Shown piece after piece: positions 1-12,735 of a stretch of 40,493 nucleotides of DNA. Every line of letters starts with the position of its first letter. Position 1 is the stretch's first letter. The translations under genes and the position numbers were made by a program. The notes beneath the pieces are model-generated. The model did not search any database. It saw nothing but the letters and a program-made list of their open reading frames with translations, and was not told the DNA's origin. Source of the DNA: Proteromonas lacertae (taxonomy: Eukaryota; Sar; Bigyra; Opalinata; Proteromonadidae); contig NGBS01000343.1 of NCBI GenBank assembly GCA_002245135.1, positions 1 to 40,493 of the forward strand, written 5' to 3'.

Positions 1-2110
1 AACAGCATCTTCAATTATATATGATTCTCTTGGAGATACTGATCTCTTCTTTATAAACGATGTAGAACCTGAACTTAACAAACTACTTAAAAATACTCCT
101 GTTATATCAATTACACTTCTAAATGGATCACGAATTTGATGTAAAGCTAAAACTATTATACTCTCTACAAACTCAGGATATAACATTGATAAAATAATTT
201 CACCTTTCATTGGTAGTGTATGTTGAACTTCTAACCATATATGATTATGATCTTCTAGTTTATAACTATCATTGATTAAATGATTATCATTTCCAATTTT
301 TCCCAACTCTCCTTTTCTAATACTCTTATATCAATTTCTTTTTTATATGTTGAGTATTGATTCCATAAAAGTAATAGAGAATCGTGATATTTATATTGTA
401 CTTCTTTACAATAATATTTGGGATGATGTTTATCTGTAATGATAGAATCTGTTTTGATGTAAAAGGAATTATTGATTCTTTCATTTCTTGGGCTATTCAT
501 ATAATACAAAATATATAATAATAATAATAATAATATACAAAATAAAGTTCCAACAGATATGTTTGGTTCAATCATTTCTAATGTCTTTAAAAATATCAAC
601 AATAATTTGGTTGGTTCAATTGTATCACTATAAACATATTAATATTTATTTATTATTATATATACAATTCATGTGATTTAGTTTCTCTACAATCTTTCTT
701 ATTAATTCCAACGTTATATAATAACAATTCAAATAGTGCAGTTTCAGATATTTTACTTATTAATCTCAAATGTTTAATAATAAACCAATATTCATTAATA
801 CATAATGAATTATCTCTTAAAAATGAAGTAAATAGATTTAAAACTGTAAAGCTTCTCTCACATAATATTGACTTTGGTATATCCAATCCATACATTGATG
901 CATCAAATTCATTTAATATATCAGAAGAAAACGGATATTTTTTTTGAAACTTCTATTGATTTTTTCCAACATTCTCCAAATAGACATTCACTTATTTTAT
1001 TTGAATCATTCACATTATTCTGTATTAAATCCATCATTGAAGATATATAGGGGATAGTTTGATTCAAAGCTTGAGTAGTTTCATTATGTTCTTTAGAAAG
1101 ATTTTCATCTGAATATGTTGTTATTTTACTATTTATAATAATAATATTGTAATAATAACATACTCTACTTTCTGTAATTGTTTGAAATGTGACTGTACTG
1201 TTCGATATGGAGCTAATGAAGAAGGTAAATATGGTTTTGATAAAAACAATGATGATAATAAAGTATACTATTACATTATATATATATATTACATACATTA
1301 AATGCAATATTACTATTATTCACATCTTCCCAAACACTATCAGTATCTATTTAATAATATAATAATAATTACAATAATAAAAATAAAAATATACTCTTTT
1401 CATGAACTAAAGTTTTATTTAATAAATACTTATAACCATCAGAAGTATCTACTGATTCTGTGTGCATTAATATTGAAGCTAATAACTTTAAATAATCTCT
1501 TTCATCAGCTAATTCACTTAAATCATTCAATTCTCCTCCAGTTAAATACTTATACCAATTGCATAATAATTCATTTATATATAAGAATCAGAATTTGGCT
1601 ATTCATATATATATAAATATATATACATAATTAGATGGCTTAATTGGATTTATATTACCATAATGTCTTGATAATATTGGTGTAACTGTTATTAATGCAT
1701 GACGAGTATGTCTCAATGAATATAAAAAACTACCCGTTACACCATAGATTGATTTATCATCACAATAAAAACTGATTTGGTCTAATATCAATCTTACTAG
1801 ATACTCTTTCATATTCATAATCAATTAATTGTTTTTGTTTAAATAATCTTCTAAGTCCTCTTTCAATTCAATCAATTTACTTTTTGTTAATTCGATATTA
1901 TTAATAGTGTCATCTTTATATTTAACTAATGCTTCATAATTGTATTGACTTGCTTTTGATTTCTTTGTGATTATAATCTCCTTCCATGCTTTAAATACTC
2001 TTAAAATAATCTGTTTTGGATCACGAATTGCCTTGAAAATAATATTTGGTAAATGATTCTTCAGTTGTTTATTATGTTGAATTATTCCTTTCCATTCGTT
2101 GAATGCTTGT
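1..2110 (-). pseudogene. Second, partial copy of the 3' half of the 9378-12652 gene
   Basis: This stretch matches 9489-11605 base for base apart from about ten small indels, and I saw no substitutions. It covers the last six or seven exons of the downstream gene, minus the final ~110 bases, which would lie left of the window. The indels fall in short runs or dinucleotide repeats (for example T8 here against T7 there near 940, A5 against A4 near 1766, and two TA units lost near 1610). They shift the reading frame several times, whereas the 9.4-11.6 kb copy reads through cleanly. The match stops abruptly near 2110 inside the exon with the W-containing repeats. It is either a recent duplication or an unpolished or misassembled copy. 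I can support the copy relationship but not a second functional gene. Confidence 0.85.
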
Positions 2111-2371
2111 ATCATAATCATGATCTTTTTTATCACACCCGTGGTTCCTATATGCAGCTAAAGCACTTCCTTCACCAAAAAAAATAAGTTACATTTATTG
2201 TTCTAAGAAAATGAAGCACATCATTACATTCGCTTTTTCTATTATAGTCATATTTCATTGTTGGGTAGTTTATATCCCAATTACATCTATTCTGTGTTGT
2301 AGCTGTATATAACGTATGATAGAAATTGAGAATAGTGATAAAAATAATATGAAGTAGGTAAAAGATTTCAT
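2111..2371 (-). pseudogene. N-terminal piece of a LicD-like (fukutin-type) phosphotransferase
   Basis: Read leftwards from an ATG at 2371, the sequence gives a hydrophobic signal-anchor (MKSFTYFILFLSLFSISI), a short lumenal stem with cysteines, then GEGSALAAYRNHG followed by DKKDHDYD. That resembles the LicD/fukutin signature, in which a glycine-rich start is followed by an R-H-G and an aspartate cluster that binds metal. Members add phosphocholine or similar groups to glycans, usually in the Golgi. At least two frame changes are needed, one at an eight-A run (2178-2185). The reading is then cut at the DHDYD motif where the duplicated copy begins near 2110, so the C-terminal catalytic part is missing. 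The family call rests on a short motif and is tentative. Confidence 0.5.
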
Positions 2372-2460
2372 TATTTCAACAATATAATTCACAAAAACAT
2401 TTGATTTAATCATAAACATAATGAATTATATTATATTATAGTAATTATTTATTAATTATA

Positions 2461-3358
2461 TTGGTCAAATACATTAGAGAGAAAGTATTAAATATAGAAA
2501 ATAATATATATAATAGTAAAAAGAAATCAATAGCAATTATACTTACTGTGTGGAAGAGAAATAATTTGTTAATGCAACTCAATATAATAAAACATCAAAC
2601 TATTATGAGGAGTATGAATGTAACTATTATTGTTTATCAAATTCTAATCATTTAAGTATTAATCAAATAATAGTTGAGTGGAATAGAAAAAATAAAAACT
2701 TGCATATTAATCTTATCAATACTATATTTGAAACAGGTTATTATGGGAGATTTTAGTTCCTTTAACATGTGACAGTTCCATTTCTTATTTTATTATATGT
2801 GATGATGATATTATTTTTGGTTCTAAATATTTCGAAAATATGATAAGAGTAGTAAATGATGGATATCTTGCTACTAGAAATGGTAGATACATCACTAAAA
2901 ATTATGAGGAATTATCTACAGACAAATTTATTAGAGGATTTGTTACATGGGAAGAGGATTTAGAATATGATTTTGGAGGTCATATATGGGCAGGAAAAAT
3001 AGAATGGTTAAGATTAGCTTGGCAACATCCTTCACCAACATTAATAAATTGTGAAGATTTATGGATTAGTGTTGTTTTGAGAAAATATTATAAAATTAAA
3101 ACTAAAGTACCTTAAATGCCCTTTCCTAAATCTACAAATGAAAAACCTTCATTGTGTGCATGTAGCGATATATCTGCAGCTTATCATAAAATATCAATTA
3201 TAGGCAATTCAACAGTCATAACAAATAGTAGATCAACTGCTATAAAACAAATAAAGAATTTCTATAATTTTAAAGGCATTATTGAAACAAATCAAAATTT
3301 ATACATCAAAGTAAAAAATCAAAATTTCGTCACAATAATAAGATTTCAATTTAAGTAA
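2461..3358 (+). pseudogene. DDD-type glycosyltransferase, frame-broken
   Basis: The pieces read as one glycosyltransferase in order. SIAIILTVWKRNNLL is a typical GT-A start strand. FIICDDDIIFGSKYF carries the metal-binding DDD. GGHIWAGKIEWLRLAW and then NCEDLWISVVLRK form the acceptor-side Glu-Asp motif, and a Cys-rich tail (SLCACSD) follows. The arrangement recalls exostosin-like GT64 enzymes and a related protist family. It would act in the secretory pathway on glycans. The frame changes about twice between 2640 and 2840 (one at a T run near 2753), and there is an in-frame TAA at 3113-3115 directly before MPFPKST. No convincing first Met was found. The damage looks like that in its neighbours, so sequence errors are a real alternative to pseudogene decay. 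Confidence 0.6.
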
Positions 3359-3399
3359 TGATATTATGAATAAACGATGTCTATTTTTTATATAATTAA

Positions 3400-4505
3400 A
3401 TGTATATAAAATCATTACAATCATTAAGAGGTTTTTCAATTTTTATTATTATAGTATATCATTATTATAACAGAATATTTAGAGGTGGATATTTAGGTGT
3501 TACTTTGTTTTTAGAGATATCAGGAGTTGTTAATAATATAGTTGGAAAAGAATTTTGTATAATTAATTTCTATTTAAAAGAATTAATTCTATTTATCCTT
3601 CATTACTATAGTAATTGCTATATTGAATTTCATTATAAAGGATATCTCATACAATGAATTAATTAACTATTACAAAGAGTGTAAATATTCATTAATTGGT
3701 TATTTAAATTATCATTTTTATAAAAATAGTTTAGACTATTTTAATCAGTATAATTCTGCGTCTTATATTCTTAATATGTGGTATATATCCTTGCAAATGC
3801 AATTATATATATCTTCCCTCTGTTGAAGTTTTTATCAACAAGATATATTATTTTGATAATTGTTTTTAGTTATGTTATTTTTAGTTATAATAGTCTACAC
3901 AACATAAATAGATCATATTATATGATAGAATGCAGAATATATGAATTTTCTTTAGGATTTATTATAATGAATAGAAGGATAGGAATAACAAAATATAATT
4001 ATGTATTTATCTACTTTATCATTTTCTTTTTATTATGTTTATCTATTATAGTGATTATTCTTATTCATATGTTGTTATTTCAATAACTTCTGTGTTTGGA
4101 TTTGTCTTATTAGAGTTATTGATAAATAAATCATCTATATTTGATAAATCATTAGTGTTAAATTCACTTGGAAAGTATTCCTATCAGTTATATTTAATTC
4201 ATTATCCATTTATGTATATATTTCCACACAATATATTACTTAGAATTTTATGCTTGTATTTATTATCAATCTCTATACATTATACAGCACATTATATATC
4301 GAAGAGTTTTAGTATTTTAAATCTTACAATTATAATTATGATAAGTATTTATTCTTTTTATAAACTATATTCCCATAAAATTAATTTAACCATAAAAAAG
4401 AAAGCGGAATTACATTTTCTTCCACATAAAGATCCAATCTATGAATACTATAAAGTATTTAGTTTGTTTAAATTACAAAAGTCATATAAGAAAAGGAGCT
4501 GTTGA
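3400..4505 (+). pseudogene. Acyltransferase-3 (OafA/YrhL-type) membrane protein, frame-broken
   Basis: The start MYIKSLQSLRGFSIFIIIVYHY and the following GGYLGVTLFLEISG are the hallmark first membrane segments of acyltransferase family 3, with the usual catalytic His in the VYHY position. FYLKRIN, MWYISLQMQLY and LGKYSYQLYLIHYP are further family landmarks, in the usual order across about 10 hydrophobic segments. These enzymes O-acetylate or otherwise acylate glycans and lipids across a membrane. The reading switches frame about three times (near 3575, 3800 and 4050), always in A/T runs or TA repeats. With the LicD-like and glycosyltransferase pieces it forms a small glycan-modification neighbourhood. 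Its end overlaps the start of the FN3 reading frame. Confidence 0.7.
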
Positions 4506-7500
4506 TTCTCCACGTAGTTTGTTAGTATCATTTGAACCTCCATCTGTTTATAGTGGATTGCCAATATTAGGTTATAAATTGAAATACGATACAACTCCTC
4601 TTTATACAAGTGATAATACTAATACAGTCGACTATAATGATGTTAATTTCTTGTACTATGATCAAACAATAGAAATAAGTGTAAATCAGGATATGAGTAA
4701 TTTATTATATGATGCTATTGATATTAATAACAATAATGATGAAATTACATTGTGTTTATTAAAGGAACAAACATATCAATTAGTGTATGATGAATATATC
4801 TCAGATCCAATATCATTAGGAAGTGAAATTAGAGAAATGAGAAGTGTTATTGAATCAATACCAGTAATAAAAGCAGTTTCAATAACTAGAATACCATATT
4901 AGATTAGTATTGGAGAAGTTGAATTTGAAGAAAGAAGTATAAGAAGCACTAGTAGTAGCAATAATGGTGAAATCGTGTTTAATATAAGAACTCCAATTGA
5001 TATTTATATAAATGGTAGAAAGTATTGCTTATTAGGTAAGTATTATGAGAATATTACAGATTGCTATAATCAAGGATATCCAACAGAAGGAAAACAGAAT
5101 GTTCAAGTAGTACAATCTTATACATACAATATACACTTGGAGAATGTAGCAAAATATAGCACATTTGAAATACGACATAATAGTGAACCTAAATGTTCAA
5201 TTCATGTAACAAGTGAAAAATGTAATGGATGTATAATTATTAGTAATGTAATTACTGGATATGATCATTATTTAAGTCTTTCTGCATATAATGAGTTAGG
5301 AGAAAGTGAATATGTTTCAGTTAATGAACCAATCATACCATGTGAAGTATCAGGTGCTCCAGTTGATGTTAACTTTGTTATAGTAAACAGTACATCATTA
5401 GAATTGAGATGGAAAGAACCAATTTATACAGGTGGAAAACCAATATTATATTATGTAGTAGAAATATCATCAGTATCTGATTTTAAAGTGATTGAAGAAC
5501 AACATACAGTTTATCCATTACAAGGATATAGATATATATTCAGTGATTTAGCTCCAAGTACAAGTTATTATGGAAGAGTATTAGCAGCAAATGAAGTAGA
5601 ATTTGATAATAATGAACATTGGGGTTATACATTAGATTTAGTCAAAACACAAGATGTTGTACCAGAAGTAGTAAATGGAGCTTCAATCTCATTCTTAAAT
5701 CCAAACACGATAAGATTATTAATACAAGAACCATTATCAAATGGTGGAAAATCAGTAGAATCTTATGTTATACAATATGGATTATCAATTGATAATTTGA
5801 ATAACAGTTATGAATATGATGTAAGAAGTGATGATGTAGAAAGAGTTCCAAATATTGAAACACCAAGTGTAGATGAATATATTATAGATATAAGTAGTTT
5901 AGAGGAAGGAAAGACATATTATTTCAAAGTAGCAGCAAAGAATGAAATAGGTGAAAGTGAATATATAACTACAACTCCTAGTTATTTAAAACTACCAAAG
6001 ATATTAGATTATCAATATGATATTACAGTAAAATCAAAATCAGTATCAAATAGTGATATTGAAAGTTTTATAACAATATACAATCCAAATAAAAATAATG
6101 AAATTGATCATTTGAAGTTAATAATGTATGAAAGAGATCAACCATCATTTACAATTGATGAATTATACTTTGAGAATAAGAGCAGATTGGCTTTATCAGA
6201 GAGTTATACATTAACATATTATCTGAATGAAGTATATAATGTAACATTTAAATATGATACAAAACCATTTGAAATAAGAAAGATGCTATTGGAGAATATG
6301 CCAGAATTAGAAAATGTTGAAGTTGTAAAGAAATTCACATTAAATTCAATAACATTAACAATAACATATAGAACTCATTTATGTATGAGATTATTGACAG
6401 TAATACCACCAACAGATGATTCTTATATAATTAACTACAGAAGAATACAGAATGGTATTGATTCAAATGGTCAAAATGAAAGACAAGTTTTGTATGTGAA
6501 TAAATATATGAATAGTAATACATTTAGACCATACTTATTAAGAGATAATAATGAAAAGATTTACAGTTCATATATACCAATAAATAAAGATTGTAATAAA
6601 ATGATTAAAGATATTGAATGGAGTTATAACTTATTACCAAATATTGGAAGAGTGAAAGTTGTTAAAACAACACAAATGAATGATAGTTGCAAATATTTAA
6701 TAGATTTTATATCATCTTTTGATGATGTTGAAAAAGTGTATATTGAATATCATATAATAGATAATGAAGATGTTGATGGATTTACTTGTGATGGAAGATA
6801 TGATGATAATGGAGAAGAATACAAGAAAGAATGTATTGAATCATTACCAGGTACATTACCACCAGGTTATAGAGAATTTGAAATTCCTTCAACAAATGTT
6901 AATGGTTTTTATGAAATATTTAATATTATGCCAAGTCAAGTGAAGTATAATATTCATATTGTTGAGTATTATAAAGATGTTTATCCACCATCCAAATTAT
7001 CAATACCTCCAGGAATTGGTTATTATTCAACAAAGAATCCATTATCACCAGTGAATGTTACATTAACACCATCAAATAAAGAAAATGCAATAGAATTATC
7101 ATATGAAGAATCAGGTGTGAATGGAGGTTATACAGTTCAATCATATTCAATACAAATTAGTAAAGATCCCGACTTTAAGACAATTGAAACAGATTATGAT
7201 ATAAGTATTGATGATAGAATAATAGATTCAAATACAGTGATAAGATGTAGTAATTATCCACAATACTCTATTTGGTCATTACAACTGCAATCCGATAATA
7301 ATACAGATACATTTATATTAGATATAAAGACAAGCCAGTTTGAAGTAACAACAAAGCCATTATTGTTCTCAAAAGTAGTTGGAAATATAAAAGATGAAAA
7401 ATTAGATAATATATACGATGAAAAGGGTAATGGATCATTAGAATCTGCATTAGAATCATTAAGTTTCATTAATAATGTTTCTGTTACTCAATATTCTATC

Positions 7501-9300
7501 TTAGAAGGAAATATATTCTATATTACTTTCTTAGATTTATCATTAGATATTGAATCAATCAATGTAGTAGCAAGTGGTGAAAAGACAACTGTAACAAGTG
7601 TAAAAGAGCTTACTAAAAAGATCATACCACCAAGTAGATGTTTTGGTTCAAAAATAGAAATAGTAAACTTGAAATCATTAGATTATTATTATGTGAGAGT
7701 TAGAAGTGATACAACAATAGGTCATAGTGAATATGAAAGATGTAAAGAACCATTTAAACCTACAATATATCCACAGACAGTAAATAGTTTTACAGTTACA
7801 CCTTTATCAGCAAGTGAAATCTTAGTTGCATTTATTCCTGATTTATCAGCTGATTATTATATTATTGAATGTGATAGATCTGTTGAATTTAACTCTAATC
7901 CAAAAGGAACAGTTATTGATAATAGAATATTGTATAGTGAAATAGTAAAGAGAGTAGATATTAATAGTAATTCAAGATTATTGCAAGACTCATCATTATC
8001 AATAGAGATTAGTGGTTTAATAGAATGTGAAACATATTATGTTCGATTAACAAGTGTGAATAATATCGGTGGTTGGAGTGTACCATCAACTTCAAAAGAT
8101 ATTTCAGTATATGGATTACCAAGTAAACCTGAATCAATAGAAGTTGGAATTACTAGTTCAAATTCACTTACAATATCCATACCATTACCATTGAGAAATG
8201 AAAGAATTGATGAATATGTGATAGAAATATCAACAGATGAAGAATTTACATCACCAATGAGATATTCTTATAAAATAGCTATCACATCATCAATAACAAT
8301 TACAAAACTGAAAGAAAGTGAAGAATATTATATTAGAGCATGTGCAAAGAATGATTTAGGTGAAAGTGAATATTATGTTAGTGATAATGGTTATAGAACA
8401 AGATTAGTTCCACCAGGTAAACCATTAATATCTGAAATATCTTTATCAAGAAATACATTAAGAATGTCAATAAAACCACCAGTTATACCTTATCATGGAA
8501 TATGGTGTAGTGGTAAGAGTAATGCTGAAAATTGTCCAATAGAATCTAGTTTTACGAATGGAATAGCTGATGGTGGTAGTGTTATATTATCATATATAGT
8601 TGAATATTCAATATCTCCTGATTTTATTAATCCAAATATTACTAGATTTATACCTGTAGATAAAAGTACGATGAAAGTAACAGGTATATTTGATTTACCA
8701 TATGATGGAATATGGTATATTCGTGTGTATTGTGAGAATTTATATGGAAGTTACAAATCATGTAATAGAATGTGTGATGCAAAGAATGAATGTAATGGTA
8801 AAGAATTAGTTGTTACTGTTTCTAATACAAATGATCATTTACTACCACCATCAACTCCTGATGTTGAAGATGAACCAACTGAAGAACCAACAACTCCTTT
8901 ACCTCCTTATCCAACTACAATTCCTCCAACAACAGAAATTCCTACTACTGAACCAACAGAAACAGTTGAAACAGAAAGAACAGAAGAAATTGATCATACA
9001 GAAATAGCAACAAATGAAGAAGGAATCACAACAGAAGAAGAATCAATAACAAAAGAGCAGATAATTACAGATGAAGAGAATGATCATACTACTGAAAAGG
9101 AAGATACTAAAACAACACCTACAGCAACTACAACTACAACAAAAGAAGAAATATTAACAGATGAAGAAGATGATGTATTAACAGAAAAAGAGAAATTGAC
9201 TGATGAAGATGAAGAGAATGATTATACATCATCAGATGATGATAAAACTGAAACAAATAAAAAGAAGAAATTAGGAAAAGATGAAGAATTTTTATTCTAA
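4441..9300 (+). CDS. Giant FN3-repeat secreted or surface protein
   Basis: About 1,600 codons without introns, interrupted once by an in-frame TAG at 4900-4902 with coding sense on both sides. It holds multiple fibronectin-III domains, seen as repeats of the type GKPILYYVVEIS, ..YYFKVAAKNEIGESEY and ..YYIRACAKNDLGESEYY. Between them are modules ending in ALESLSFINNVSVTQ-like or MRSVIESIPVIKAVSIT-like helices, a pattern I know from oomycete and other stramenopile surface proteins. The last ~150 residues are a Thr/Glu/Pro-rich, mucin-like acidic stalk ending KDEEFLF. No C-terminal membrane anchor is visible, and the N-terminus (signal peptide) is not resolved because the frame enters from the end of the acyltransferase gene. 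It is likely a cell-surface or matrix adhesin; the ligand is unknown. Confidence 0.85.
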
Positions 9301-9377
9301 ATATTATATTATTATATTATATTGTTTTTTTTTTTTTTTCAAAATAAATAAATATAATATAACTAATAAATAAAGAA
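9301..9377. other. Convergent 3' intergenic gap
   Basis: A 77-base gap between the stop of the FN3 gene (+) and the stop of the following minus-strand gene. It contains TATTA repeats and a long T run near 9326-9340, which could contribute to 3'-end formation of the FN3 transcript. No gene fits here. Confidence 0.5.
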
Positions 9378-12300
9378 TTAGAAATCAGGTTGTATTAATT
9401 GACTCTCATTATGAACAATCATTTTACTCATTCTTCTTCCATCAGTTTCATCCAATGATTTTATTGAAATTGTACTACCTTCTTCTACAACAGCATCTTC
9501 AATTATATATGATTCTCTTGGAGATACTGATCTCTTCTTTATAAACGATGTAGAACCTGAACTTAACAAACTACTTAAAAATACTCCTGTTATATCAATT
9601 ACACTTCTAAATGGATCACGAATTTGATGTAAAGCTAAAACTATTATACTCTCTACAAACTCAGGATATAACATTGATAAAATAATTTCACCTTTCATTG
9701 GTAGTGTATGTTGAACTTCTAACCATATATGATTATGATCTTCTAGTTTATAACTATCATTGATTAAATGATTATCATTTCCCAATTTTTCCCAACTCTC
9801 CTTTTCTAATACTCTTATATCAATTTCTTTTTTATATGTTGAGTATTGATTCCATAAAAGTAATAGAGAATCGTGATATTTATATTGTACTTCTTTACAA
9901 TAATATTTGGGATGATGTTTATCTTGTAATGATAGAATCTGTTTTGATGTAAAAGGAATTATTGATTCTTTCATTTCTTGGGCTATTCATATAATACAAA
10001 ATATATAATAATAATAATAATAATATACAAAATAAAGTTCCAACAGATATGTTTGGTTCAATCATTTCTAATGTCTTTAAAAATATCAACAATAATTTGG
10101 TTGGTTCAATTGTATCACTATAAACATATTAATATTTATTTATTATTATATATACAATTCATGTGATTTAGTTTCTCTACAATCTTTCTTATTAATTCCA
10201 ACGTTATATAATAACAATTCAAATAGTGCAGTTTCAGATATTTTACTTATTAATCTCAAATGTTTAATAATAAACCAATATTCATTAATACATAATGAAT
10301 TATCTCTTAAAAATGAAGTAAATAGATTTAAAACTGTAAAGCTTCTCTCACATAATATTGACTTTGGTATATCCAATCCATACATTGATGCATCAAATTC
10401 ATTTAATATATCAGAAGAAAACGGATATTTTTTTGAAACTTCTATTGATTTTTTCCAACATTCTCCAAATAGACATTCACTTATTTTATTTGAATCATTC
10501 ACATTATTCTGTATTAAATCCATCATTGAAGATATATAGGGGATAGTTTGATTCAAAGCTTGAGTAGTTTCATTATGTTCTTTAGAAAGATTTTCATCTG
10601 AATATGTTGTTATTTTACTATTTATAATAATAATATTGTAATAATAACATACTCTACTTTCTGTAATTGTTTGAAATGTGACTGTACTGTTCGATATGGA
10701 GCTAATGAAGAAGGTAAATATGGTTTTGATAAAAACAATGATGATAATAAAGTATACTATTACATTATATATATATATTTACATACATTAAATGCAATAT
10801 TACTATTATTCACATCTTCCCAAACACTATCAGTATCTATTTAATAATATAATAATAATTACAATAATAAAAATAAAAATATACTCTTTTCATGAACTAA
10901 AGTTTTATTTAATAAATACTTATAACCATCAGAAGTATCTACTGATTCTGTGTGCATTAATATTGAAGCTAATAACTTTAAATAATCTCTTTCATCAGCT
11001 AATTCACTTAAATCATTCAATTCTCCTCCAGTTAAATACTTATACCAATTGCATAATAATTCATTTATATTATAAGAATCAGAATTTGGCTATTCATATA
11101 TATATATATAAATATATATACATAATTAGATGGCTTAATTGGATTTATATTACCATAATGTCTTGATAATATTGGTGTAACTGTTATTAATGCATGACGA
11201 GTATGTCTCAATGAATATAAAAAACTACCCGTTACACCATAGATTGATTTATCATCACAATAAAACTGATTTGGTCTAATATCAATCTTACTAGATACTC
11301 TTTCATATTCATAATCAATTAATTGTTTTTGTTTTAAATAATCTTCTAAGTCCTCTTTCAATTCAATCAATTTACTTTTTGTTAATTCGATATTATTAAT
11401 AGTGTCATCTTTATATTTAACTAATGCTTCATAATTGTATTGACTTGCTTTTGATTTCTTTGTGATTATAATCTCCTTCCATGCTTTAAATACTCTTAAA
11501 ATAATCTGTTTTGGATCACGAAATTGCCTTGAAAATAATATTTGTAAATGATTCTTCAGTTGTTTATTATGTTGAATTATTCCTTTCCATTCGTTGAATG
11601 CTTGTCTCATTATCTTCTTATGAGCTTGTCGAACTATTCAAAATGAAAATAAAATTGTAAATACCTTGTATATTATCACCTCCACCTTCATCTTTCAATG
11701 TATTTAAATGTTTTAAAAATAAATTTCTGCATCTATCTCTATCAGCAGCTATTAAATGATTTTCACTTTCACTTTCTCTATATCTAATCACATATGGATA
11801 ACCATCAAAATATCTTAATGGTTCATTCGTACTAGTTAAATTACCGTCATAATTAACATAGCAACTTCTACCTATTTCACATAACAGTGTGTTTAGTATA
11901 TCACTATAAGGATCCATTCTTGGCAAGAGTAATTCAAAGATAACGAATGATAGACTGAGCAAATATTTATTTGGCTCATATAAATCTTTACATAAATGAC
12001 GAGATTCCTATACTCATGATTATTATTATATGTAATTATATATATATTTATATACTTTGAAGAAAAAAGCATATTGTAAAACTAATGATTCAAAGGTCTC
12101 TTTTGGAGCTGGACAGAGTAAAGGATAGTATTTTATTAATTGATCTTGTAGTTCTAACTCTAATGCTTTTAATGAAAGTTCATCATAGATTGAACCACAA
12201 TCTTCTTTGGTTAATTTTACTATTCCTCTTATTATACTGTAAGCTATTTATATTAATAATATTATTTAATTAAAAATACGTTTAATTTGTTGTGGTATAT

Positions 12301-12652
12301 ATGAAGCAATAGTTCTTCTTGGTGAATATTGAAGTAAATTTGGATTGAGAATTGCTTCTTTATGATTGCACATTTCTAACATATTATTTGTTATATCTTC
12401 TTTTGGAGTAGGTGATAGAAATGGTGTTAGTCTTTCAAAAGAATATTTATTATTAAGATTTTGAGGCTTTGGCTTATTGGGAGGTTTTGGGGAGTGTTTT
12501 GACTTTGAATCTGAATAGACATGAATTCTTGCTGATTTGATTGTTGTTTGATGTGATGGATCTGAGGATTTTCTAATAGTTAATATTGGTAAAGGTGATC
12601 TATTAGAACGAGAACTTATAGCTCTATTTTCCCAATGTGGATTGATATTCAT
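9378..12652 (-). CDS. Ten-exon protein with W-repeats and weak calponin-homology features
   Basis: Reading from ATG 12652 to the stop at 9378, nine GTAT...AG introns splice in frame to give roughly 850 residues. The first ~120 residues are Ser/Pro/Lys-rich and look disordered. The middle has two Trp-containing helices (AFNEWKGIIQHNKQ and VFKAWKEIIITKKSK, Sfi1- or centrin-binding-like) and a coiled coil (LTKSKLIELKEDLEDYL). LLCNWYKYL...ADERDYLKLLASI followed by NIAFNYTLLSSLF resembles degenerate fimbrin-type calponin-homology sequence. The C-terminal third is helical and unrecognised. A cytoskeletal or ciliary role is an inference. The gene shares a short divergent promoter with the uL13m gene. 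Its 3' two thirds is repeated at 1-2110. Confidence 0.75.
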
Positions 12653-12735
12653 TAAAAAGAAGAAAATAAAAAACAGTTATTTGTAAATCAAACTTAGAAT
12701 CAAGCTTTATTGAAAGACATTTTTGTCTTTTTCTC
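12653..12735. promoter_or_regulatory. Bidirectional promoter gap with TCAAGC element
   Basis: Only 83 bases separate the divergent ATGs at 12652 (minus) and 12736 (plus). The gap holds AATCAAGCTTTATT at 12698-12711, about 25 bases before the uL13m ATG. The same core precedes several other genes in the window, so it is a candidate initiator or core promoter element. Confidence 0.45.

Noticed and set aside
488-676. Plus-strand reading frame repeated at 9978-10166
   Set aside because: The two are identical only because of the duplication; they overlap an intron and exon of the minus-strand gene.
8810-9007. Leu/Gln-rich reading frame in the FN3 tail
   Set aside because: A frame shadow of the Thr/Glu repeat region.
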